Shown: piece after piece, positions 55,555 through 64,000 of the stretch
Layout: the number at the start of each line of letters is the position of its first letter
How positions within the stretch are numbered: the stretch's first letter is position 1
Assembly: GCF_000275845.1 (NCBI RefSeq)
Contig: NW_006766885.1
Coordinates: 635,374 to 699,373 of the forward strand
Source: Dichomitus squalens LYAD-421 SS1
Taxonomy: Eukaryota > Basidiomycota > Agaricomycetes > Polyporales > Polyporaceae
Length of the DNA: 64,000 nucleotides
Direction: 5' to 3'
Translations under genes and position numbers: made by a program
The notes under the pieces: generated by a model
The model's database searches: none
What the model saw: only the letters and a program-made list of their open reading frames with translations
What the model was told of the DNA's origin: nothing

Positions 55555-57270
55555 ATGAGCAAAAAGGGCGCAAAGTCCCAGTCCCAGAACAAGGAGCAAA
55601 CCTACGAGGTCCGCGACATCGTCCTCGCCAAGGTCCGCGGCTTTCCCCCATGGCCCGGCATGGTCAGTCTCTTCTCTCTCTTCCGTCGCGTTTCCGCGTT
55701 CCACGCATCCCCCATTGCTGTCCATGTGCTGACACCGCCCTTTTGAACGCGTAGATCGTTGACCCTGATACTGTCCCGGAGGCCGTCGCGAAGGAGCGTC
55801 CGAACGCGAAGACGAAAAAGGGCAACTGGTATTGCGTGCGCTTCTTCCCTGCCGGTGACTAGTGAGTGCCCATCCACGTCTTCGTATGCTGGAGTGCTGA
55901 TGAAGCCCCGCGCGCCCTCAAAACAGCGCGTGGATAGTTCCCAAAGACATCTCCAGGCTGCAGCAACACGAGATTGAGGCCTACATCGCCGAACCCTTCA
56001 AGCGTTCTGGCGATCTCCTGAAGGGTTACCGCATCGCCCTCGATCCCAAGGCGTGGGAGGAAGAGAAGGACGCTGCAGTAGCAGAGGCGCAGGAGGAGGA
56101 GGCCAACGCGGAGGTCGATCAACTCGAGAGCGACGGCGAGGAAGAACCAGACGACGACGAGGACAAGAAGAAGAAGACCACCAAGAAGCGCAAGCGTGAC
56201 TCGGATGCTGCCCCAGCGAAATCCAAGGCCAAGGCGAAGAAGGCGTCTGCGGAGCCTGCTAACAAAGCCAAGGCGACCCCTGCAAAGGGCAAGAAGAACG
56301 GCCCCAAGTCCAAGGCGTTGGTCGAATCCGAGGATGAAGGTGCCGCCGAGGGCGAGAACGAGGGTGCCAGCAAGCGCACCTCTCCTCCGCCCGCAAAGAA
56401 GGCCAAACGCGATAAGGAGGATGATGTTGATCGTGAGCAGCAAGCCCAATTGACCTGCTATCCCGACTGATCAATATGCTTTTTCGATTTATTCCGTGTA
56501 ATACACGTTTCACCATCTCCCAGCTGCTCTGCTCAACGACCCCGAGGCTCTGAAGGTCAGGGAATGGCGGCATAAGCTACAGAAGGCATTCCTCAATCAG
56601 AAGGCAGTCCCGAAGGAGGAGGTAGGTCGCATTTGAAGCCCATCTAGGAGCGACGACTGATTCGCGATGTCTGCAGGAGATGCCCGCACTTGACCAGTTA
56701 TTCTCCACGGTAGAGAACTATCCAAACATGACCATGGAGTACCTACTGGTGAGTCTTACTGCTCCCTCACCGTCCTCCCCTGGAGGCACTCGCCCCAGCC
56801 TTGCTTTGCTGGCAACGCGTGGCCCGGGGCGTTCCCGCGCGGATCGCCTCTGCCATCACCCTTTGTTATTGTTGTGTCAGGTAATGAGGCTGATAATCCG
56901 CCCTCCGCCCGCGCCCTAGTTCTCGAAGATCGGCAAGGTCATGCGCCACATACACGTCCTGTCTGACGACAAGGTGCCCCGCGACGACGAGTTCAAGTTC
57001 CGGGAGCGAGCCAAAGTCCTTGTCGACAAGTGGCACGACATCCTCAAGACCAACGGCGCTCCCGACGTGGCGAAGCCCGCAACGAACGGCAACCGTAAAG
57101 CCGCCGACACGGAAGATGCCGTCACAGCGAACGGTAAGGCCGAGGAGGCGAAGGAGAACGGCACCAAGGCAGACAAAGACGATGCGATGAAGACCGATGA
57201 CGCCAGCCCTGCCAACGGCGCGGGAGACGAGTCGATCCTCGCCGACGTAACGATGTCCGAAGCCGCATAA
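55555..57270 (+). CDS. PWWP-domain chromatin protein with LEDGF/TFIIS-N-like helical domain
   Basis: Probable nuclear protein that reads methylated histone tails. The start MSKKGAKSQSQN leads to the PWWP module YEVRDIVLAKVRGFPPWPGM, the loop IVDPDTVPEAV, GNWYCVRFFPAGD and YAWIVPKDIS; the PWWP core here is PPWP. A long Lys/Glu-rich linker with nuclear-localisation-like clusters follows (KKKKTTKKRKRDSD and PAKKAKRDK). A helical region of the TFIIS-N/LEDGF-IBD kind comes next: LKVREWRHKLQKAFLN, MPALDQLFSTVENYPNMTME, FSKIGKVMRHIHVL and FRERAKVLVDKWHDIL. The tail is acidic and ends ADVTMSEAA. Six or so introns, including an unusually long one near 56750-56920. Architecture is like animal LEDGF/HDGF. 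Confidence 0.88.
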
Positions 57271-57997
57271 GAGACGATGGTGTGTGCCCCGCATTATAGC
57301 CACGCTTTCTCTCAAGGCCTGGCCTTGCTGGTGTTGGACGTGTCGAAGCTGCTCTCCTCCAGTCGCCGTGCCCTTCGCCCGCTCGCCGTCGGTCCCCGCC
57401 CAGACGCCCAAACTGTTTGTCACAATGCTGATTTGTTGTTGACGGTTGTACGTTTGCCTATTGTATCCTATATTTTCTTCCGCTTCCTCTCTTCCACCGC
57501 AAGAGTCATTTAGTTGTTGAACGCGTTGTGCCGTCCAACTGCGCCCCTTCCCCATGCGCACGCCGTACGTATCACTAGTAGCACCGGCGTTCCCGCTGTA
57601 CATAGCCTATTGTGTTGTTATCCCAGCGATGTCATGGTGTGCTCTACTGGTACTTCAGCTCACGCATCAAGCGCATTGATTACAGGGGGAAAGGTGCAGT
57701 GCTCGTGTAGATGTATGTCAGATCGCTTTTACTGGTCCTCTTCCAGGAAGCAAGTATGTTACGACGTCGCTGTACATAATCTTCTGAACGTGTGCCCTTA
57801 ATAGATGCATACGATGGATAAACCAAGTCACGCAGAGAGAAATGGACTTTGCAGAATATAGATTTGGACCAACATTTGGGCCACACGGGAGACGAGTTTG
57901 GGTGTCACTACAAGACAGAGCGTTTAGAGAGGGATACGAGAGGTAGATGCTCGACATCAGTGTATCAACGAAGGCCAGCAATGGAAGGGAGGCGACG
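57271..57997. other. Convergent intergenic region (PWWP and Sec2 3' ends)
   Basis: About 730 bp with both 3' UTRs. No gene, repeat or RNA is seen. Confidence 0.55.
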
Positions 57998-59622
57998 TCA
58001 TGTGGAGACCTTGGCCGATGAAGCAGAGGTGGCGTCTGCCCATGGGGACTCCTCGCCCTCGTAGTAATTCACGGGCCGAGCAGGCGTGAAGAGGAATTGG
58101 CCGGGGGCAGACAAAGGGGACGGCACAGGTGAAGGTGACTGAGATGCGGACAATGCAGGTGGCGATGGGGAGATGTGCGGAAGCGTGTTCTTGCTGGAGG
58201 GTAATGGTGAAGACTCAATGCCGGTCGACACAGACGCGTCGGACTTCACCTCGACAACTGATGGCGCTGCTGTGGGTTCGGGCTGGGGCACGGCGGCAGA
58301 GGCACCGGATATGGATATACCCTCCAAGGAGGCTGTCGACGAGGGATCCGCGGTGACCGTCCGCGCGGACGATGGCACGTCGTTGGGTGATTGAACGGGC
58401 GTGTTGGGACGCGAGCTCTGCGGAGACGGTACACCAGACGAGGGCGACTTGATCCCGACCGCAGATGAAGAGGCTCGATGACGTGAGCGAGCGACGGGCG
58501 TTCCGTCGTTGATCCCATCCACGACATACGCGCGTGTCTTCCCTGCGGCGGTGTCGTGCTCGAATAGTCGGAGGACGTTCTTCAAGGCCTCTCCCTGCTC
58601 CCGTGCTTCCCGCAGCTGCTCTTCGGTTTCGGCACGTTTCATGCGCTCCGTGGCGACCATTTTGTTCGCCTGAAGGATGCGTTATCAGAAGGAGCGCGAT
58701 CTGACAGCCCTACTCTGCTCACCTCTTCGAAGAGCGCCTGCGAAAGCGACTCAATCTCGGCCTCAAGGGAGGCCTTCGCATCGGCTGTCTGCTTGCGGGC
58801 GTTCCGCTCAGCCTCTAGCTGATGTTGAAGTTCCTCAATCTCCTTGTCCCAGTCCCGTGCAGGTACAAGGGAGGGGAGAGAAGCCGAGGTGAGGTGTGAG
58901 CCGTTGGCTACAGGCGACTGTCCCGCAGACAGCCGCGGGGAGGAGGGATGACTTGACGATGAGGGTCCATTGCCAAAGCGAAACCGGAAGAACCGGTTCT
59001 CGGTAGTCGACGAGGGCGCTGGTGATGGCATCGTCGCCGATCGCAGAACAACAGGGGAGTGTTCCGCGGCAGATGAGGGCTGGGAGAGCGTTGGGGAGGA
59101 TGAGGCGTCGGTCGAAGTCAGACTGTCTGTACTCCGTCTACGCTCAGCCTCCGCCTCGGCCTTCAGACTTTGTTCGCGGGCACTCATACGGCGCCAGCCG
59201 ATGTCTTTGGAGTGTCCGGGATCGCGCTTGAGGGCATCCTCTAGCATCTCGTTGTTAGCAAGGGCCATCTGGAGGTTTGATTTCGCGAGAGTTAGCTCGG
59301 TTTGGAGATCTGCTTGCGCCTTATAGGCCTCTTTGAGCATTGATGTCTATGGTTGTGGCCCACGAGGGACTTCCAGTGAGGCAAATGTCCGGACGACGAA
59401 GGTTTGGGGACATACGAGTTCTTCTATCCTGTTGATCGTCCGGCTGAGAGCATACCTTAGATCCTCTTCCTGCCCCTGGGAGTGTACCCGCCTGATATCC
59501 CTCAACTCATCGTCGACCTCAGAGAAGTAGGGGGCCTTGTTGACCTTGTGTAGACTGTCCGACCGGCGCGGGAGGTTTCGGTTGCTGGCTGAGAGTTGGT
59601 ATGGGAGAGGCATATGAATCAT
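57998..59622 (-). CDS. SEC2: Sec2/Rabin8-type guanine nucleotide exchange factor for a Rab GTPase
   Basis: Coiled-coil exchange factor that activates the secretory Rab (yeast Sec4) on post-Golgi vesicles. The start MIHMPLPYQLSAS precedes a first helix (DDELRDIRRVHSQGQEEDLR, then ALSRTINRIEEL). Splicing continues with TSMLKEAYKAQADLQTELTL and LQMALANNEMLEDAL. The Sec2 GEF core is spread over WDKEIEELQHQLEAERNARK, ADAKASLEAEIESLSQALFE and, across an intron, EANKMVATERMKRAETEEQL, which is the canonical exchange region. ALKNVLRLFEHDTAAGKTRA follows. The C-terminal third is Ser/Pro-rich, ending ATSASSAKVST. The 5' end is less certain because the frame is open above 59622. Confidence 0.88.
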
Positions 59623-60211
59623 GCGTCCGAGTGTAAAGGGCTTGAGAGACACGAAGATGTGTTGGAGTGATCCTAGGCGGTAGAACGGTGGGAGAAGCGA
59701 CGGGATAGGATCTTGACGAACAGCAAGCATGCAGCGGCTGGCAGGAGCAAACTTGGGTAGCCTGAGAGCTGCTGTAGAGCAGAGATGCAATGTAGAAGGC
59801 CCTGATCTACAGGGCCATACACTCTGCGGTAGGAAAGGTTGGAAGCCTGTAGACAAGATCGCTGGATGGAGGACAAGGCGGATGGCAGGTCAAGCAGCGT
59901 GCAACCTGCTTGACGTGTGGCACCGCGGCGCATGGAGACACTCCATGTGGGCGCTTCTCTTCTCATATCCAATATTTGTACCACCAACAAGCATTTACAT
60001 TATTCGACCAGCCTTGCAGACTACTGCACTGTGTAGGTATCGATCACCTTCCTGTTTCATCCCAACATGTCGTTGTGTTCGTCAGGGAGGTTTCTACCGT
60101 CTCGACCAATGACGGCAGATACTTCTGGTCTCGGTGGTTCACATCGCCAACTGAGACAACGCCAAGCTATGGGCACTGTTGAATTGACAGTACTGCTCCA
60201 GGTCTGGTTAC
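59623..60211. other. Intergenic between Sec2 start and ELP6 stop
   Basis: About 590 bp; promoter of the Sec2 gene and 3' UTR of ELP6. The minus-strand frame just above the Sec2 ATG is open, so a further 5' exon is possible. Confidence 0.5.
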
Positions 60212-61113
60212 TCATAGCACGCCATTGCCCGTCCCCCGATCGAAGAATGTGCTCCCTGTATCCGTCAGTCGATATTGCACGGCAGCGTTCCGCGAGATCA
60301 GTCGATTTGTTGCCTCCGCTGAAGCATGCCCACAATGCAAAGCCACCTATACATCACATGCGACATCAGCTCGTGAACGAGAGATCTGTTGGTGCGCAAA
60401 CTAATTATACCTGGCCGCTCACTGAGCCGCTGCGTCCGCTTGACAATGGGAAGACGTCAAGATGGTAGTCGCACAGCTGGAGGAGTCGTTTGAACACCTC
60501 GTCCGGTTCGCCAGGGGACACAATGTGGTGTCGTAGAACAAGGGCGGCATTGCTCTAGAAGAGTCAACGTCAGAGTCAGTTCAAGGGGCGCGAACGGGAA
60601 GTACCTGTCGACACAAGGCACATAATGCTCGACTGAACTGTGCAACTTTTTCGACTGCTATTCCTATCCACTCGAGAGTGGCAAGGTCGTCGAGGATCAC
60701 GAGCATGCTCTGTTCCCTATGGTTTGCATAATTTTGTAGCGCGTCTCTGATCCCGTCGTAGAGGTCCCGGAGTGGAACCATCGTCGAAGACTCCAATGCA
60801 GGCGAGATGAGCGACATGGCATCGATCAGGCTCAGGCGTTGGTTATCCATATGACCAGACAGATCCACATTCTGTGGACCATAGGATCAGCAAGCACGCA
60901 CGTAGTATGTGACAATCAAGATACCGATTTTCCAGCTATCGCTTTCCATCTCCCTATATCCTCAGAAAGGAAGACGATCATGCTGGCAGAATCCTTGGAA
61001 TCCTTCAGATGGCGGGCTAAGATATGGTGCAGCAAGAAATCTGCTGAAGCAAGCAGCTCATCCGTAATGAGTAGTACTTCGCCAGGAAGCGGGAGAGAAA
61101 CAAGTGGGAACAT
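60212..61113 (-). CDS. ELP6: Elongator complex subunit 6
   Basis: RecA-like subunit of the Elp4-Elp5-Elp6 ring of Elongator, which modifies wobble uridines of tRNAs. The start MFPLVSLPLPGEVLLITDEL is followed by SADFLLHHILARHLKDSKDS and ASMIVFLSEDIGRWKAIAGK. Further segments are SLIDAMSLISPAL, LYDGIRDALQNYANHREQ and SMLVILDDLATLEWIGI. The last exons read SNAALVLRHHIVSPGEPDEV and CDYHLDVFPLSSGRSGSVSG, then VQYRLTDTGSTFFDRGTGNG with TGA at 60212-60214. As expected for ELP6, no Walker A motif is present. Four exons with short introns. It is divergent from COG3, with about 350 bp between start codons. Confidence 0.88.
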
Positions 61114-61462
61114 TCCTACGACAGTCCCTAAGCAGAAGAAGAGTATCGGGATTCGGCACCACCTCTTGTGAGTGTTTTGCCGCATGCAATATTGCCAGCC
61201 AAATTGGGAACAACGATCAATGCTCTTGCATAACACAGCCAAACAACCGCTGTGGCTGAGCGCGCCGGGCTCAAGCGGTCCGAATTCTGTATGCATACAG
61301 TTTCAGCCCATCCTCGCTTTCTGTCTCTGATCCCTGCGTACGCTTGTAGTCATTGCAAGCGTACCTACTTGCTGCTGATCTGTCGCCATACTGAGTAGAA
61401 GGTCCGACCCATCTCAGCTACGGGGGCAAGAACTTGGATCGGGTGGTACAAACAGGCCCATC
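61114..61462. promoter_or_regulatory. Divergent intergenic region, probable shared promoter of ELP6 and COG3
   Basis: 349 bp separate two start codons facing away from each other. No specific factor site is claimed. Confidence 0.5.
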
Positions 61463-64000
61463 ATGGCAGCCAACATTAAAAGACCGGTAAACCTCGCTAC
61501 GCTGACTCCCCATGCGAAGTCCACAATCACTGTAGAGGAGTGGGAAGCGGCAGCACCCCTCGGAGATGTTGAAACGAGGAGTATAAGCTTTGTCCAGTCT
61601 GCCAGCCCTTGGTCTACCCTTCCACCTAAGGTGCGCATGTTATAGGCCGGCCCATAGAGTTTGTTCTAACCTCTGGTGAAGCTCAGCGTTGAAGAGCCAG
61701 GCTCTTCCTCTCGTCCATCGACGCCCATCATTCGTGGCAAGCTCGGCCAATCGTCCCGTCCCTCTACACCCCACATTGTCGGTGGCCATCGACCCTCAGC
61801 CGCACATTCTCTACACCCTAAGCAGCCTATCCAGACTCCGCAACAATTTTACGACTGGTACGCTCTCATAGACCGCTCTGTTACGCACAGCCAGGAAGCG
61901 CACATACGAGCGCACCTTGGCACCGTGTCAGATCATCTTGAAACATGCGATCGATTGGTCCAACGCATAGATGAGATTGACAGAGAGGTCGAGGATATGC
62001 TCTCGGGCTGGCGGTCGGTCGAGGAAAGCGGCAGAAGCTTGAAGGATGCTTGCGAACAACTCCTCCAGGAACGGGTGAGTCTCCCCGTCTGTCTCAGTGG
62101 TATGAATGTAGCTCATACGAGCTCGTATAGGATCGCATACTGGATATGACCATTGCTATAGACGAGAGATTGGAGTACTTCCAGGAGCTGGAGCAAGCGA
62201 CGCGTATGCTGAATCATCCCGGAGAATCCCTTGTCTTGCAAGGAGACTTCTTGTACATGGTCGAGCGAGTGGATATCTGCATCGACTACTTGAAGGCGCA
62301 CGTCAGTAGCTTTCTTCATGTGTCTCTTCGCCCTACTGAAACCCCGTTATAGCGACACTTCAAAGAAGCGGAAATATATCTACTCCGCTTCCAACAATGC
62401 ATGACGCGAGCCATGACCTTGATAAAAATGTACTTCGTGGGATCATTACGGGCTTTGACAGCGGACGTCTCCAAACGGCTATCGGAAAAGGCACACATTT
62501 TCTTCTGTCTCCTGCTTGCCGAGTCTGAGATTGCCCTGGCAGGATGTCTCGACTACGGCTCAGACACATCTCCTATACACCAGGTTTCGATCTGTGTCAG
62601 GACCCCTGGCGCCTCTACTTGCGGAGCTAGAGCGTCGTGCCCGGGATCACCCTGATGAACTGGCAGCACTTCTAGCCGAGTGCCACACCGCATACTTCTC
62701 AGCTCGCAAAGCCCTTCTAGTCAACCGTCTGATGGAAGAAATCAGAGGCTTGGACCCGGCGAGGACAGAACTGGTGGAACTGGTGAGTTTGGAAGGCCCC
62801 TTCTCTCTGCAAAATTTCACGCTCCAAGTCAGACAAGAGCTGGGTGCAGTTATCTCAAGCAGCTGTGCACTGACGAATTTACACTGTTCCGAGCTTTCTT
62901 CAATTCTGGGGAAGAACAGTTATAGTACGTGATGTGGCTATTTCTGCATCGCCTCGGTCCGACTTACATGTGACCAGCCAGTATCTCGAAAGCCTCTGCG
63001 ACTACCTTTACGACGATCTCAGGCCGCGGATTCTGCATGAGCCCCGTCTGACCGCGCTCTGCGAAGTGTGCACCGTCCTCCAAGCACTGATGGTGCTAGA
63101 CATTCCGTCACTGCCAGAGTCTCCATCCGACGAGGAAGGAGACCTCGATGAGCTCACTCTCGATTTGGATCAGCCTAGACGTCAGACGGGGTTACGTACC
63201 CTTCACATTAGCCACCTACTGCAGATGGTTTTGCAGGACGCGCAGACGCGCCTATTCTTCAAGGCACAATCTGTCATTCAGTCTGAGATAAGGTATTACG
63301 TCCCCAAACCAGAAGACTTGGCATACCCCGACAAGCTCCTCGGTGAGGAATTTGTACTCCTCTCAGGCAGGGAAGGAGGTTGACAATGGACTCCCAGCTG
63401 CGCGGAAGCCCCTGTCCGGGACGGAAATTAAGGAGAAGCAAAGCATTAACCAGGTCTTCCAACTGAAGTCTTTGGACAAACAGGAGACTTGGTACCCCAC
63501 CCTGCAAAAAACTGTCTGGGTACTTTCACAGCTCAAGGACTTCGTTAAGGTACCATGTCGACACTTGTCCTTGCTCTATAACTCAATATCCCTCTTCCAA
63601 AAGCCTGCCATCTTCGATGACCTCGCACAAGAAGCGATCAACTATTGCAGACAGACCCTCGTTGGTGCCGCCGAGACGCTGAAGTCTAGGAATCCACCGT
63701 CTTCCGTTTTTGAGGGACAACTGTTCCTTGCTCGCCACTTGCTCATCCTCAAGGAGATGACCCAGAACCTGGACCTCGTGCATCGGAATGTCGACCGAGG
63801 ATTGGACCTCTCGGGAGTGAATGGTAAGTCCGACGGACATGTTCCCACACGCGGCGCCGCTCGCTCACACCGGCGCAGAAACCCTGGCTTCGATGCTCGG
63901 CAGGACGACGTCTCTTCTTCCGAACGCCCTCCTGGCTTCCCTCGGTATGCCGCGTGACGAAGACATGACGGACGTCCGCCACGTGAGTGTGCCTTCCCCG
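61463..64000 (+). CDS. COG3: Conserved oligomeric Golgi complex subunit 3, 3' end beyond window
   Basis: Lobe A subunit of the COG tether (yeast Sec34), needed for retrograde vesicle docking at the Golgi. The start MAANIKRPVNLATLTPHAKS leads to TVEEWEAAAPLGDVE. The Sec34-like helical region begins IQTPQQFYDWYALIDRSVTH and runs through IDEIDREVEDMLSGW, ERLEYFQELEQATRMLNHPG and YMVERVDICIDYLKAH. Further segments are AEIYLLRFQQCMTRAMTLIK, LAPLLAELERRARDHPDELA, YLKQLCTDEFTLFRAFF and YLESLCDYLYDDLRPRILHE. The last parts seen are AIFDDLAQEAINYCRQTLV and LFLARHLLILKEMTQNLDLV. Exons are joined by short introns; the gene is still open at base 64000, near DEDMTDVRH. Confidence 0.9.

Noticed and set aside
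1..64000. CRISPR arrays, operons, prophage or bacterial-type systems
   Set aside because: All genes are spliced eukaryotic nuclear genes, and no regularly spaced direct-repeat array was seen.

Overview
The window reads as nuclear DNA of a mushroom-forming basidiomycete (Agaricomycetes). Most genes have several short GT-AG introns of about 45-100 nt, coding exons are GC-rich, and genes sit in divergent or convergent pairs. Lineage markers include a DUF6593-type gene, a fused trifunctional TRP1, a BCS1-like AAA gene, a fungal flavin-dependent halogenase and a chromodomain-bearing Ty3/gypsy retroelement. Coordinates of spliced genes below run from start to stop codon with introns included. They were derived by reading splice sites and phases by eye.

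Layout. 1-1091: 3' end of a Ty3/gypsy chromovirus with its 3' LTR, which sits against an older antisense gag relic. 2237-2940: a short TIR element (MITE-like). 3139-3891 (-): ribosomal protein L14, divergent from an OB-fold protein (4128-5282, +). 6429-8718 (-): Zn2Cys6 transcription factor, followed by a long gene-poor stretch. 13448-15014 (-): secreted GH18 chitinase. 16493-21034 (+): BRE4/ArAE-type membrane transporter, convergent with an API5 homologue (21296-24481, -). 24744-26181 (-): Rossmann-fold SDR-like enzyme, divergent from a cytochrome-b5-like MAPR protein (26429-27172, +). 27173-30316: gene-poor. 30317-33452 (+): BCS1-like AAA ATPase. 33873-35524 (+): heterotrimeric G-protein alpha subunit. 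36915-37005 (-): intron-containing tRNA-Ser(CGA). 37111-40301 (-): TRP1. 40776-42131 (-): multi-pass membrane protein. 44181-46692 (+): flavin-dependent halogenase, convergent with a PDAT/LRO1-like acyltransferase (47029-50111, -). 51671-52440 (+): DUF6593-type protein, convergent with a 2-oxoglutarate/Fe(II) oxygenase (52687-54165, -). 55555-57270 (+): PWWP-domain protein, convergent with a Sec2-type Rab GEF (57998-59622, -). 60212-61113 (-): Elongator subunit ELP6, divergent from COG complex subunit 3 (61463 to beyond the window end, +).

How it fits together. Most genes are conserved core functions: translation (RPL14, tRNA-Ser, and ELP6 for tRNA wobble modification), tryptophan synthesis, membrane traffic (Sec2 GEF, COG3), storage-lipid synthesis (PDAT), sterol/P450 support (MAPR), G-protein signalling and mitochondrial assembly. 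The accessory candidates are the halogenase, the GH18 chitinase, the oxygenase and the transporter. They are scattered rather than clustered, so I see no clear biosynthetic cluster. The most interesting single gene is the halogenase. The most interesting structures are the TIR element, the 821-nt TRP1 intron, the intron inside the chitinase active-site motif, and the two very small exons (6 nt in RPL14, 17 nt in the BCS1-like gene).
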